DNA of 39,335 bases from Aquitalea pelogenes (lineage in GTDB: Bacteria; Pseudomonadota; Gammaproteobacteria; Burkholderiales; Chromobacteriaceae), in NCBI RefSeq assembly GCF_001515305.1, contig NZ_LNQV01000039.1:1-39335 (forward strand), in the 5' to 3' direction. The notes under the pieces were generated by a model. It did not search any database. It was not told the origin of the DNA and worked only from the letters and a program-made list of their open reading frames with translations. Positions 19,339 through 28,777 of the stretch are shown here, one piece after another (position 1 is the stretch's first letter; each line of letters begins with the position of its first letter). The translations under genes and the position numbers were made by a program.

Positions 19339-20610
19339 TCAAGCCTTGATCGCGGCAATGGTCGCGGCTACCTGGTCCAGCACCACGGTTTGCTGTGCTG
19401 CTTCGGCACGCATGGGCTTGACCACGGCCTGACCTGCCGCCATTTCGTTTTCTCCGATGATGACGGCAAATTCGGCACCGCTGCCATCGGCCTTTTTCAT
19501 TTGCGACTTGAAGCTGCCTTCACCCAGGTGCTGGATGACGGACAGGCCGGCATGGCGCAACTGCTGTGCCAGTTTCATCGCATACATGGCTGCACCATCG
19601 CCCTGCTGCACGATGTAGACATCCACGCTGCGTGCCGCCGGCAACAAACCCTTGTCCTGCAACAGCAGCAGCACACGCTCCAGGCCCATGCCAAAACCGA
19701 TGCCCGGTGCAGGCTTGCCACCCAGTTGTTCAATCAGGCCATCGTAACGGCCACCGGCACATACCGTGCCTTGTGCGCCCAGTTCGGTGGTGACCCACTC
19801 GAACACGGACTGATTGTAGTAATCGAGGCCACGGACCAGACGCGGGTTTTCGACAAAGTCGATGCCCAGCGCGCCAATCATGGCCTTCCAGCCTTCGTAA
19901 TGGGCACGCGAGGCTTCACCCAGATAGTCGGACAGGCGCGGGGCGTTATTGGCCATTTCCTGCAATGCCGGGTTCTTGGTGTCCAGCACGCGCAGCGGAT
20001 TGGTGTACAGGCGGCGCTTGCCGTCTTCATCCAGGATGTCGACAAAGCCTTCCAGATAGCTGATCAGCGCCTTGCGATGCGCTGCACGCTCTTCGGCATT
20101 GCCCAGCGAGTTGATTTCCAGACGGACATACTGGCTCAGGCCCAGGCGTTGCCACAGGTCGGCGGTCATCGCGATGATTTCGGCGTCGATATCCGGGCCG
20201 GCAAAGCCCAGCGCCTCGATGCCCATCTGGTGGAACTGGCGGTAACGGCCTTTTTGCGGTTTTTCGTGGCGGAACATCGGGCCCATGTACCACAGCTTCT
20301 GCGTGGTGTTGTACAGCAGGGTATGTTCCACCACGGCACGCAAGGTACCTGCGGTGCCTTCCGGGCGCAGGGTCAGGCTGTCACCATTGAGGCTGTCGAC
20401 AAAGGTGTACATCTCCTTTTCGACCACATCGGTCACTTCGCCAATGGCCCGGACAAACAGCGGGGTGGTTTCCACAATCGGTGTACGGATGTTCTGATAG
20501 CCATAGTCGGCCAGCAGCTTGCGCAATACGCCTTCAAAGTATTCCCATTGGTACGACTCGGCGGGCAGTACATCATTCATGCCCTTGATTGCCTGCAATT
20601 TTTGCGCCAT
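19339..20610 (-). CDS. hisS: Histidyl-tRNA synthetase
   Basis: Class II aminoacyl-tRNA synthetase that charges tRNA-His. The 423-residue protein contains motif 1 and 2 regions ([34 protein letters not shown]), the histidine-specific loop [16 protein letters not shown], and motif 3 ([13 protein letters not shown]). The C-terminal anticodon-binding domain ends the protein. The start [16 protein letters not shown] is the standard N-terminus. It lies 54 bases after ispG and 17 bases before yfgM in an apparent operon. Confidence 0.98.
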   Translation of the reverse strand: MAQKLQAIKGMNDVLPAESYQWEYFEGVLRKLLADYGYQNIRTPIVETTPLFVRAIGEVTDVVEKEMYTFVDSLNGDSLTLRPEGTAGTLRAVVEHTLLYNTTQKLWYMGPMFRHEKPQKGRYRQFHQMGIEALGFAGPDIDAEIIAMTADLWQRLGLSQYVRLEINSLGNAEERAAHRKALISYLEGFVDILDEDGKRRLYTNPLRVLDTKNPALQEMANNAPRLSDYLGEASRAHYEGWKAMIGALGIDFVENPRLVRGLDYYNQSVFEWVTTELGAQGTVCAGGRYDGLIEQLGGKPAPGIGFGMGLERVLLLLQDKGLLPAARSVDVYIVQQGDGAAMYAMKLAQQLRHAGLSVIQHLGEGSFKSQMKKADGSGAEFAVIIGENEMAAGQAVVKPMRAEAAQQTVVLDQVAATIAAIKA

Positions 20611-20664
20611 TTGATGTTTTTTCTTGCTATTCGGTTGATCTTGCCAGTCTGTAGCTGCCTGCGC

Positions 20665-21948
20665 TCAGCGCTGCGGCAGGATGGGAATGGTGCGTGCAGC
20701 CGGTGTTTCCCGGCGCTTGCTGCCACCTTCACCAAAACGGCTGTGAACATAGTTGTTCACCAGCGCCATGAATTCTGCCGCGATATTGTCGCCTTTCAGG
20801 GTGACATCCTTCTGGCCATCCACATAGACCGGTGCCACCGGCACTTCACCGGTACCGGGCAGCGAAATGCCGATGTCCGCGAGCTTGCTTTCGCCCGGGC
20901 CATTCACCACACAGCCCATCACCGCTACCTTCATGTCCTCCACACCCGGATATTGCAAACGCCATACCGGCATCTGCTCGCGCAGGTATGTCTGGATCTG
21001 GTCGGCCAGTTCCTGGAAGAAGGTGCTGGTGGTGCGGCCACAACCCGGACAAGCAGTCACCAGCGGGGTGAAGCTGCGCAGGCCCATGGTTTGCAGCAGC
21101 TCCTGCGCCACCACCACTTCGCGGGTACGTGCTTCGCCCGGCTGCGGGGTCAGCGAAATACGGATGGTATCGCCAATGCCTTCCTGCAACAGGATGGCCA
21201 GCGCCGCGGAAGAAGCCACGATGCCCTTGCTGCCCATGCCGGCTTCGGTCAGACCCAGATGCAGCGGAAAGTCGCAGCGGCTGCCCAGATCACGGTAAAC
21301 AGTGATCAGGTCCTGCACATTGCTGACCTTACACGACAGCAGGATGTTGTCAGCCGGCAAGCCAAGCTCCATCGCCTTGTCGGCGGATTCCAGCGCCGAC
21401 ACGATCAGCGCTTCGCGCATCACCAGTTCCAGCGGCAAGGGTTGCGGCTTGCTGTTATTGGCATCCAGCATGCGTGCCAGCAGGGCCTGATCCAGGCTGC
21501 CCCAGTTCACGCCGATGCGTACCGGCTTGTCCAGCTCGGCCGCGGTGCGGATCATGTAGGCGAACTTGTCGTCCCCCTTGGCACCCTTGCCGACATTGCC
21601 GGGATTGATACGGTATTTGGCCAGGGCGCGGGCACAATCGGGGTATTCCTTGAGCAGGCGTTCGCCATTGAAATGGAAATCGCCCACCAGCGGGACATTA
21701 CACCCCATGTCGTCCAGGCGCTGGCGGATTTCCGCCACGCGCGCGGCAGCTTCCGGCGAGTTGACCGTGATGCGCACCAGCTCGGAGCCGGCCTGGGATA
21801 ACTGGTAAACCTGTTCTACGGTGGCGATGGCATCTGCCGTGTCGGTATTGGTCATGGACTGCACCACAACCGGTGCATCCGACCCCACCATGACATGCCC
21901 CACGCGTACCTGACGGGTGGGGCGTCGCGCGATATTCACGCTATTCAT
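20665..21948 (-). CDS. ispG: 4-hydroxy-3-methylbut-2-enyl diphosphate synthase
   Basis: The penultimate enzyme of the non-mevalonate (MEP) isoprenoid pathway, a [4Fe-4S] protein formerly called GcpE. The 427-residue protein has the N-terminal TIM-barrel half ([20 protein letters not shown], about 19-38) and the C-terminal iron-sulfur half with cluster cysteines in [15 protein letters not shown] and [12 protein letters not shown]. Its ATG overlaps the raw end of the rodZ frame by 8 bases. If the probable rodZ frameshift is repaired, the two genes are 14 bases apart. It is co-directional with rodZ and hisS. Confidence 0.97.
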   Translation of the reverse strand: MNSVNIARRPTRQVRVGHVMVGSDAPVVVQSMTNTDTADAIATVEQVYQLSQAGSELVRITVNSPEAAARVAEIRQRLDDMGCNVPLVGDFHFNGERLLKEYPDCARALAKYRINPGNVGKGAKGDDKFAYMIRTAAELDKPVRIGVNWGSLDQALLARMLDANNSKPQPLPLELVMREALIVSALESADKAMELGLPADNILLSCKVSNVQDLITVYRDLGSRCDFPLHLGLTEAGMGSKGIVASSAALAILLQEGIGDTIRISLTPQPGEARTREVVVAQELLQTMGLRSFTPLVTACPGCGRTTSTFFQELADQIQTYLREQMPVWRLQYPGVEDMKVAVMGCVVNGPGESKLADIGISLPGTGEVPVAPVYVDGQKDVTLKGDNIAAEFMALVNNYVHSRFGEGGSKRRETPAARTIPILPQR

Positions 21949-22891
21949 GCAACAATCCGCATTTACTTGAGTTCAATTTTGGCAGTAGTGCCACGAATCT
22001 TGTCGCCAGCGCAACCGGCTGGCCGTTAAAACTGAGTTCGACCTGGGCCGCATTGCCAATTTTCAGCTGGAACGGCGGCGTACCGCTCAACTCCTTGCTG
22101 CCACCTGCTTCCAGCGTGCCAAATTGCAGTTTCTTGCCGTTGGCATCAATGACCGAGATCCACGCTGCCTGTTTGGCACTGAGGCTGATCTTGCCGGTAG
22201 CGGCTGCCGGTACCACTTCAGCTGCACTCGGGACACTGGCCTGTGGCTTGCTGGCCACCGGGGCCGGCTGGGCCACTAGCGCAGGGGCCGATGCTGCCGG
22301 TTGCGTAGTCTCTGCCGGGGCAGCTTGCGGGGCGGATGCTGCCTCGGCCTGCGGCAAGGGTGCCGAGGCTGAAGTAGCCGCCGAAGCTGCCTGTTCCGTC
22401 AGCATGGGTTGCAAGGTTTGCTTGCTGTCATCTGCCTTGCTGGCAGGCCGGGACAGTAACCAGACTGCAGCAGCAGCCAGTACTGCCAGCACCAGGGCGA
22501 TGATCAGCCATTTGCCGGCTTTGCCGCCTGGGGCCTGCATGTTATCCAGTGCGTTTGCCTGTGGCGCATGCGCCACGGCATCACCCTGAGCCTCATGCTT
22601 GACCAGGTTGACCACGTCGTTGACCGCAGATGGAAAATGCTGCTCAAGTTGCTGCATCAGGGGTTCCGGATCCACATGCAGAAAACGGGCATAGTTCCTG
22701 ACAAAACCACGTACAAAAGTGCTACCCGGCAGTTGCTGGAAATCATCGTGTTCGATGGCTTCCAGTTGCCGGATGGACAGCTTGAGCCGGTCTGCCACTT
22801 CGCCCAGACTCAGGCCGGCACGTTCACGGGCCGCCTTGAGCACCGCACCGACGCCAAGCCCTGAGAGCTGACCATTTGCTTCCTGTTCCAT
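21941..22891 (-). CDS. rodZ: Cell-shape protein RodZ (C-terminus probably frameshifted)
   Basis: A bitopic membrane protein that links MreB to the elongation machinery. Residues 12-80 form the Cro/C1-type helix-turn-helix ([20 protein letters not shown]). A transmembrane helix is at 127-146 ([20 protein letters not shown]). An Ala/Pro/Gln/Ser-rich periplasmic linker follows, then a DUF4115 domain. The last 17 or so residues do not fit the family. Adding one A at the AA near 21995 gives [17 protein letters not shown], which aligns with the family end PVDLxPxTRxDVARFTL, and a stop at 21963. So the true gene is probably 21963-22891, about 308 residues. It starts 2 bases after pilW. Confidence 0.92.
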   Translation of the reverse strand: MEQEANGQLSGLGVGAVLKAARERAGLSLGEVADRLKLSIRQLEAIEHDDFQQLPGSTFVRGFVRNYARFLHVDPEPLMQQLEQHFPSAVNDVVNLVKHEAQGDAVAHAPQANALDNMQAPGGKAGKWLIIALVLAVLAAAAVWLLSRPASKADDSKQTLQPMLTEQAASAATSASAPLPQAEAASAPQAAPAETTQPAASAPALVAQPAPVASKPQASVPSAAEVVPAAATGKISLSAKQAAWISVIDANGKKLQFGTLEAGGSKELSGTPPFQLKIGNAAQVELSFNGQPVALATRFVALLPKLNSSKCGLLHE

Positions 22892-22893
22892 CT

Positions 22894-23637
22894 TCAGCTT
22901 CCGCTCAACAACATTTGAGTTTCTTTGGAGTCCGGGTATTTGTTTTTCAGCAGGGCCGAATATTCCGCCTCATGCGACCGGTCTCCCCCTTTTCTGGCAA
23001 TCTGCACACCCAGCCACAGCACATCGGCACCGGGCGGGGTATTCCCGACAATTTTCAGCAGGCGGGAAAAATAAAAGGATGCCAGCTTGGCATTGCCCAG
23101 CTCCAGATGCAAGGCCGCCAGCTCACGTAGCGCCGGCGGATAGTCCGGAGCCAGTCGCAGTGCGGTCAGCAGGTAATCGTTGGCCTGGGTGGTCTCCCCC
23201 AGCTTGACACTGCAGCGGCCCATATTGAGGTAGGCGGTCTGTGGTGTCTGGTACAAGGGGTTGGCAATAGCCTTTGCCAGGTAGTCCATCGCTGTGCGCG
23301 GGTGGTCGTGCTCGCACAGGAACTGGCCGTAGTTGTTATTGGCCTCCGGACTGGATGGATCGACCTGCAAAGCCTTCAGAAAGTTCTTCTCGGCATCGGC
23401 ATCCAGATGCATGAGATTGAAAATGTAGGCGCGCGTCAGATAGGCACCGGCAAAGCTGTCATCGGCTTCGACGGCTTCATTGGCAGATTCCAGCGCCACG
23501 GGCAGATTGCCCATCGATGCATATTCAACGGCCAGCTGGCTGCGGATTTCCGCCAGTTTCCGGTTGGCCGGAGCGGCGAATGCGACACAGGCATACGCCA
23601 ACAGGCTTGCTGCCATCCACACTCGCCACTTGATCAT
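22894..23637 (-). CDS. pilW: Type IV pilus biogenesis TPR protein PilW/PilF
   Basis: A periplasmic or outer-membrane pilotin made of tetratricopeptide repeats, needed for secretin assembly and stable type IV pili (PilF in Pseudomonas, PilW in Neisseria). The 247-residue protein has an N-terminal signal ([20 protein letters not shown]). A Cys at about residue 17 could be a lipobox, but the motif is not clean. TPR units follow, such as [41 protein letters not shown] and [19 protein letters not shown]. Its ATG overlaps the rlmN stop in an ATGA, and rodZ follows 2 bases later. Confidence 0.92.
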   Translation of the reverse strand: MIKWRVWMAASLLAYACVAFAAPANRKLAEIRSQLAVEYASMGNLPVALESANEAVEADDSFAGAYLTRAYIFNLMHLDADAEKNFLKALQVDPSSPEANNNYGQFLCEHDHPRTAMDYLAKAIANPLYQTPQTAYLNMGRCSVKLGETTQANDYLLTALRLAPDYPPALRELAALHLELGNAKLASFYFSRLLKIVGNTPPGADVLWLGVQIARKGGDRSHEAEYSALLKNKYPDSKETQMLLSGS

Positions 23638-24727
23638 TTTTCATTCTCCTGTGCGATCTGCATCCATTTGACCTGACGGCGGGTCTTGTCCATCACCTGC
23701 CCCGCCAGTTGCCCGCATGCTGCATCGATATCGTCACCACGGGTTTTCCTTACGGTAACCACGTAGCCCTGCTCCTGCAACATTTCCCGGAAAATCCGGA
23801 TTGCATTATTGCTGGAGCGGTCATAGCCGGAATTGGGGAAAGGGTTGAACGGAATCAGGTTGAACTTGCACGGTACGTCGCGTACCAGCTCCAGCAACTG
23901 CCGCGCATGTTCCGGCCGGTCGTTGATGCCGTCCAGCATCACGTATTCAAAGGTGATGAAATCGCGCGGGGCCTTTTCCAGATAGCGCTGGCAGGCGGCC
24001 ATCAGTTCCTTGAGCGGATACTTTTTGTTGATCGGGACGATTTCATCACGAATGGCATCGTTGGGGGCGTGCAGGCTGACAGCCAGCGCCACCGGACAGG
24101 CTTCGCGCAGGCGGTCCATCTGCGGCACCAGGCCGGAGGTGGACAGCGTCACCCGACGGCGGCTGAGGCCGTAGCCGTGGTCGTCCAGCATGATCTGCAG
24201 CGCGCTGACCACATTGTCGAAGTTGGCCAAGGGCTCGCCCATGCCCATCATCACGACATTGGATACCACCCGTTCGTTCTTCGGGGTGATTCCCATGGCC
24301 TTGTTTGCCCACCACAGCTGGCCGATGATTTCGGCGGTGGAGAGATTGCGGTTGAAACCCTGGCGGCCGGTGGAGCAGAACGTGCACTCCAGCGCGCAAC
24401 CCACCTGGGATGACACGCACAAGGTGCCGCGGTCGTCTTCCGGAATGAACACGGTTTCCACACCGTTGCCGGTGCCGACGTCAAGCAGCCACTTGCGGGT
24501 ACCATCACTGGACGCCTGCCCGGTCATCAGCGACGGTACGCGCACCTCGGCCCGCTCGTGCAGCTTGGCACGCAGCTCTTGGCCAGGTCGGTCATCGCGT
24601 CGAAATCGTCTTCGCCCATCTGGTGCATCCAGCGCATCACCTGCTTGGCGCGGAAGGGTTTCTCACCCATGGCGGCAAAGTGTTCGGTCAGCTGGTCCAG
24701 ATTGAAGTCGAGCAGGTTGGTTTTCAT
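23634..24727 (-). pseudogene. rlmN: 23S rRNA/tRNA m2A methyltransferase RlmN, broken by a one-base deletion
   Basis: A radical-SAM enzyme that methylates C2 of A2503 in 23S rRNA and A37 in some tRNAs. The N-terminal 47 residues ([20 protein letters not shown]...) are in one frame and stop early at 24527. The rest, from about VRVPSLMTG and including the cluster motif [14 protein letters not shown], is in another frame ending at 23634. At about 24575 the minus strand reads AAGAGCTGCGT where AAG AGC CTG CGT is expected, so one C is missing. Repaired, the gene encodes 364 residues, a normal length. Both halves are well conserved with no other damage. That favours a sequence error or a very recent mutation. 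The stop overlaps the pilW start. Confidence 0.93.
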
Positions 24728-24795
24728 GCAGTCCTCGGTAAAACAGCGGCAGCCACAGGGCTGCCGCCAGATACATCCATTACGGCAAAACGAGA

Positions 24796-25221
24796 TTAAC
24801 GGGAGTAGATCTCGGAAGCGGCAAAGAAGTAAGCCACTTCGATGGCAGCGTTTTCAGCGCTGTCGGAGCCGTGTACGGCGTTAGCGTCGATCGATTCGGC
24901 GAAGTCGGCGCGGATGGTGCCGGCGTCAGCCTTTTTCGGGTCGGTGGCGCCCATCAGTTCGCGGTTCTTGGCGATGGCGTTTTCGCCTTCCAGAGCCTGG
25001 ATCATCACCGGGCCGGAAACCATGAAGTCAACCAGGTCCTTGAAGAAAGGACGTTCTTTGTGCACAGCGTAGAAGCCTTCGGCTTCAGCGCGGGACAGTT
25101 GCTTCAGCTTGGCTGCAACAATTTTCAGACCGGCGGATTCGAAACGGTCGTAGATCTTGCCAATCACGTTCTTGGCGACGGCATCCGGCTTAACGATGGA
25201 CAGGGTACGTTCAATTGCCAT
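24796..25221 (-). CDS. ndk: Nucleoside diphosphate kinase
   Basis: Transfers the terminal phosphate of ATP to nucleoside diphosphates by a phosphohistidine ping-pong mechanism, balancing NTP and dNTP pools. The 141-residue protein has the family start ([15 protein letters not shown]), the Kpn region and the active-site histidine His117 in NAVHGSDS, then EVAYFF. Its leader carries a perfect tandem duplication of a 10-base unit containing the ribosome-binding site. It is the first gene of the ndk-rlmN-pilW-rodZ-ispG-hisS series and is divergent from the SPOR gene. Confidence 0.98.
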   Translation of the reverse strand: MAIERTLSIVKPDAVAKNVIGKIYDRFESAGLKIVAAKLKQLSRAEAEGFYAVHKERPFFKDLVDFMVSGPVMIQALEGENAIAKNRELMGATDPKKADAGTIRADFAESIDANAVHGSDSAENAAIEVAYFFAASEIYSR

Positions 25222-25227
25222 AAAAAT

Positions 25228-25247
25228 CTCCCAAATACTCCCAAATA
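25228..25247 (-). promoter_or_regulatory. duplicated ribosome-binding site of ndk
   Basis: On the minus strand the 10-base unit TATTTGGGAG occurs twice in direct tandem, ending 6 bases before the ndk ATG. Each unit contains GGGAG, a Shine-Dalgarno-like core. The nearer one is at normal spacing and the other is 10 bases further away. Confidence 0.75.
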
Positions 25248-25288
25248 ACAGAACAAGTGGCTAAACTAGGCTTTAGTTTATCCACTCG

Positions 25289-25314
25289 GGTTACGCAATT
25301 CTGAGGAACCCGAT
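25289..25314 (-). promoter_or_regulatory. inverted repeat in the ndk / SPOR-gene divergent region
   Basis: CGGGTT and AACCCG are separated by 14 bases. A second inverted repeat, AAACTA / TAGTTT, lies nearby at about 25263-25279. Both sit in the 139-base region between two divergent start codons. They could be regulator sites or leader hairpins. I do not see a confident -35/-10 pair here. Confidence 0.4.
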
Positions 25315-25360
25315 ATTTTACCAGCCTTTTCAAGCCTCTGCTGCATAAAAATTCAAGGCC

Positions 25361-26209
25361 ATGACTGAACAAAACCACGGGCAAGACCACGGCCATGCGC
25401 CGGACGAACAAGACCTCAACAGCAAGCTGAAAAAACGCCTGGCGATTGCCGGTGGCCTGGTTGCGGTGGCACTGGCCGCCATTCCGGTGCTCGATGGCAT
25501 GAAGAAGCCCAAGGTCGACATGACGGCAGCAGCACCGGTCAGCAGCTCCGGCAAGATTGTCAATGCCGCCTCCGCCCCGGTAGTGGAGGCCAGCGCACCG
25601 GAGCCGCAAGTCGCCAGCGCCCCGGTGGTGGAGGCCAGCGCACCCGAGACCGATGCCGGAACTTCGCCTTCGCCAGCGGCACCGATAGCTGCCACACCAC
25701 AGGCCCCGGATGTGAGCAAAACCCCGGCAGTGGCCAGTGCCAAACCGGTGGCCCCACCAGCGGCACACCCGCCTGCCAGCAAGCCTGTCGTCAAAGCCGG
25801 CACCGGCAGTACAAGCACCGTCACCACCAGTACGCCAGCCCCGGCAGCGTCACCTGCGGCAAACACCGCTGCACCGCATGTGGCTGCCAGCAAACCCGCA
25901 CCATCTGCCGGCACGGCGTCACCGGTGACAGTAAATAGTGCAGAAACCACCGCCCTGCCCCAGAGCGCGCCACTGTCCAAGGCCAAGCCGGAAGGCAGCT
26001 CGCTGGGCTACAAGTTGCAGCTGGGCTTGTTCTCCAGCATGGGCAATGCTGAAAAACTGGTGAAAGAACTCAAGGCCAAGGGTATCGAGGCCCATACCGA
26101 AACCCGCGTACAACTGGGGCCGTTCAAGAACCGGGCCGAAGCCGACGAGGCCATGGCCAAGCTGCGTAGTCTGGGCTATACCCCGCTGCTGGCACCCGCC
26201 GGGCAGTAA
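25361..26209 (+). CDS. SPOR-domain membrane protein
   Basis: A bitopic inner-membrane protein whose C-terminal SPOR domain should bind denuded septal peptidoglycan, so it probably acts in cell division or wall remodelling (FtsN/DedD type). The 282-residue protein has a His/Glu/Asp-rich cytoplasmic start, a transmembrane helix at about 27-44 (LAIAGGLVAVALAAIPVL), and a long Ala/Pro/Ser/Val linker (about 55-205) with a repeated ASAPVVEASAPE unit. The SPOR domain spans about 213-282 (YKLQLGLFSSMGNAEKLVKE...VQLGPFKNRAEADEAM). It is transcribed alone, divergent from ndk, and ends at a terminator. Which SPOR protein it is cannot be told. Confidence 0.88.
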   Translation: MTEQNHGQDHGHAPDEQDLNSKLKKRLAIAGGLVAVALAAIPVLDGMKKPKVDMTAAAPVSSSGKIVNAASAPVVEASAPEPQVASAPVVEASAPETDAGTSPSPAAPIAATPQAPDVSKTPAVASAKPVAPPAAHPPASKPVVKAGTGSTSTVTTSTPAPAASPAANTAAPHVAASKPAPSAGTASPVTVNSAETTALPQSAPLSKAKPEGSSLGYKLQLGLFSSMGNAEKLVKELKAKGIEAHTETRVQLGPFKNRAEADEAMAKLRSLGYTPLLAPAGQ

Positions 26210-26228
26210 TTGCACCCAACGGCACAGC

Positions 26229-26257
26229 GGCCCGCCCTTCAACAGGGCGGGCCTTTT
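26229..26257 (+). terminator. Terminator after the SPOR gene
   Basis: GGCCCGCCCT, a 5-base loop, AGGGCGGGCC, then TTTTGTTT on the plus strand, 20 bases past the stop. Confidence 0.9.
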
Positions 26258-26270
26258 GTTTGCTCCAATC

Positions 26271-26294
26271 AAAAAAAGGCAGCCAAGGCTGCCT
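26271..26294 (-). terminator. Terminator of the iolCEBA operon
   Basis: On the minus strand AGGCAGCC, two bases, GGCTGCCT, then a run of Ts. It lies 78 bases past the iolA stop and faces the SPOR-gene terminator. A further imperfect hairpin (about 26331-26363) sits between it and iolA. No gene is seen in 26210-26371. Confidence 0.88.
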
Positions 26295-26371
26295 GAAGGT
26301 CGATCAGAGGATGCAAACCATGTCCGAAACAAGAGAGGCCCGGCGACAAGCATGGCCCCTCTTGCTGCCGC

Positions 26372-27863
26372 TCAACCCAGGGTTGGCATGGCAAATTCTG
26401 CGCTCTGCACCTGCCCTGCCGGCCAGCGACTGGTGATGGCCTTCATGCGGGTGTAAAAACGCACGCCTTCCGGGCCGTGCATGTGATGGTCGCCAAACAG
26501 CGAGGCTTTCCAGCCGCCAAAGCTGTGGAAGGCCATGGGCACCGGAATCGGCACATTGATGCCCACCATGCCCACCTGGATGCGATGGGCAAACTCACGC
26601 GCAGCACCGCCATTGCGGGTAAAGATGGCCGTGCCATTCCCATAGGCGTGCTGGTTGATCAGCTTTACTGCCGCTTCCAGACTGTCCACCCGCACCACGG
26701 CCAGCACCGGGCCGAAGATTTCTTCCTGATAGATGGTCATCTCCGGGGTGACGTGATCGAACAGCGTGCCGCCGATGAAGAAGCCTTCCTCGCAGCCTGG
26801 CACCACCAGGCCACGGCCATCCACCACCAGCTTGGCCCCTTCGGCCACACCCTGTGCGATATAGCCAGTCACCTTGTCCAGATGCTGGCGCGTGACCAGC
26901 GGGCCCATTTCGGCCTTAGGGTCGGTACCGACATTGATGCGCAGCTGACGGGTACGCTCGGCCAGCCGCGCCACCAGTGTGTCAGCCACATCGCCCACCA
27001 CCACGGCCACGGAGATGGCCATGCAACGCTCGCCAGCCGAACCATAGGCCGCACCCATCAGCGCTTCTATGGTCATGTCCAGATCGGCATCCGGCAGCAC
27101 CACCATGTGGTTCTTGGCCCCGCCCAGCGCTTGCACCCGCTTGCCGTGTGCGGCACCGGTTTCATAGATATAGCGGGCAATCGGGGTGGAGCCTACAAAG
27201 CTGACTGCAGCCACATCCGTATGGGTAAGCAGGCCATCTACCGCCAGTTTGTCGCCTTGCAGCACATTAAACACGCCATCCGGCAACCCGGCTTCCTGCA
27301 GCCATTCGGCAATCAGCAAGGGGGCGGACGGGTCGCGCTCGGAAGGCTTGAGGATGAAGGTATTACCGCAGGCCAGCGCACCGGGAACATCCACATCGGC
27401 ACCATGGCCGGGAAGTTGAACGGTGTGATGCCGGCCACCACGCCCAGCGGCTGGCGCATGGTCCAGGCATCCACGCCGGTGGCCACCTGTTCGGTGTATT
27501 CGCCCTTGAGCAACTGCGGAATGCCGCAGGCAAACTCCACCACTTCCAGCCCGCGCTGCACTTCGCCCTGCGCGTCGGACTCCACCTTGCCATGCTCGCT
27601 GGAAATCACCGCCGCCAGTTCGCGCTGGCGTTCTTCCAGAATGCTCTTGAAGCGGAACAGGATGCGCGAACGCTTGAGCGGGGACAGTGCCGCCCAGGCC
27701 GGAAACGCTGCATGAGCGGCGCCACCGCGGCGGCCACATCCTGCGGCTCGGCCAGGGCCACTTCGGCCTGCGGGCGGCCCAATGCCGGGTTGAACACGGC
27801 ACTGTAACGCTGTGCCACACCAGCAGTACGCTGGCCATTGATGAAATGCGGAATCTGCAACAT
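26372..27863 (-). pseudogene. iolA: Methylmalonate/malonate-semialdehyde dehydrogenase IolA, broken by two one-base deletions
   Basis: The last step of inositol catabolism: CoA-dependent oxidation of malonate semialdehyde to acetyl-CoA and CO2. The protein reads in three frames. [18 protein letters not shown]... starts at 27863 after AAGGAGAAACC. After DVAAAVA one G is missing near 27720, and the frame resumes as [17 protein letters not shown]. After PMWMFPV one base is missing near 27379, and the frame resumes as [16 protein letters not shown] and runs to 26372, passing the active-site ERCMA. Repaired, it is 497 residues, a typical length. Apart from these two bases the gene is undamaged, so the deletions may be sequence errors. 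It lies 116 bases after iolB and is last in the operon. Confidence 0.93.
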
Positions 27864-27979
27864 GGTTTCTCCTTGCTGCGGACAAGCCGGGGGCCTGCCC
27901 TTGAGCGGTGGGCATCAAATGGAAAATGAGCGGGAATGTGACGACCAGCGCCGGACCAGGACAGCCCGGCACCACGGCC

Positions 27980-28777
27980 TCAATCAGGCAGTTGCAACAG
28001 CCATTCGTGCTGCGGGTCGTTGTGGAAGGACCACTGGCGTTTGGGCCCGGCCATCACGTTGAGGTAATAGGACTGGTAGCCATAGGGCACGCACACCGGG
28101 TGATAGCCGCGCGGCACCATCATCACGTCGTGGTTTTCCACGGCGTGGGATTCGTCCAGGCTGCGGTCGTCGGTGTAGACCCGTTGGAAGGCAAAACCCT
28201 GCGGCGGGTCGATGCGGTGGTAGTAGGTTTCTTCCAGTGCGCTTTCCGCTGGCAGATTGTCCAGATCGTGCTTGTGCGGCGGGTAGCTGGAAGAATGGCC
28301 GGACGGGGTGATCACCTCCACCACCAAGAGGCCGTCGGCCGGCTCGGTCTGCGGCAGGATGTCAGTCACATAGCGGGTGTTGGCACCCTTGCCGCGCACG
28401 CTGCGCTGCATGCTGGCAGGTGCAATCAGCCGCACCTCGCGGCCCGGCTGGCCGGGTGCCGAGCACAAGGCCACTTCGGCCGGGGTCAGTGCGGTGATGG
28501 TAAGAGGCTCGCCGGCCGGGACATACACCGCCCACGGTGCCTGTTCGTCGAACACGCTGCTGCGCTCGCCCAGGCTGTCCCAGTACAGACTACCTGCCTG
28601 CACCGCCACCTTGCCGGTCAGCACCACCAGACAGCATTCGCGCCCGGCATCCTGCCAGCTTTCCTGTTCGCCCACATCCAGTCGCACGGCGCGGAAACCC
28701 ACATGTTGCCAACCGGCGCTTTGCGGGGTGATGTCGGCAATTTCGCGCCCCTTGCCTGCCTTGACCAACAAGCTCAT
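27980..28777 (-). CDS. iolB: 5-deoxy-glucuronate isomerase
   Basis: Converts 5-deoxy-D-glucuronate to 2-deoxy-5-keto-D-gluconate in the myo-inositol pathway. The 265-residue bicupin protein carries the family metal-site blocks [10 protein letters not shown] and [21 protein letters not shown], and the C-terminal [27 protein letters not shown]. Its ATG overlaps the iolE stop in ATGA, so the two are translationally coupled. The 116 bases between it and iolA contain no obvious terminator or gene. Confidence 0.96.
   Translation of the reverse strand: MSLLVKAGKGREIADITPQSAGWQHVGFRAVRLDVGEQESWQDAGRECCLVVLTGKVAVQAGSLYWDSLGERSSVFDEQAPWAVYVPAGEPLTITALTPAEVALCSAPGQPGREVRLIAPASMQRSVRGKGANTRYVTDILPQTEPADGLLVVEVITPSGHSSSYPPHKHDLDNLPAESALEETYYHRIDPPQGFAFQRVYTDDRSLDESHAVENHDVMMVPRGYHPVCVPYGYQSYYLNVMAGPKRQWSFHNDPQHEWLLQLPD

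Noticed and set aside
19321-21801. An 826-codon plus-strand open frame opposite hisS and ispG, with others of 614 (29827-31671), 534 (16095-17699) and 466 codons (9860-11260)
   Set aside because: They are mirror frames of strongly supported minus-strand genes, with compositions rich in His, Gln and Arg and no recognisable domains. They arise from the codon bias of the real genes.
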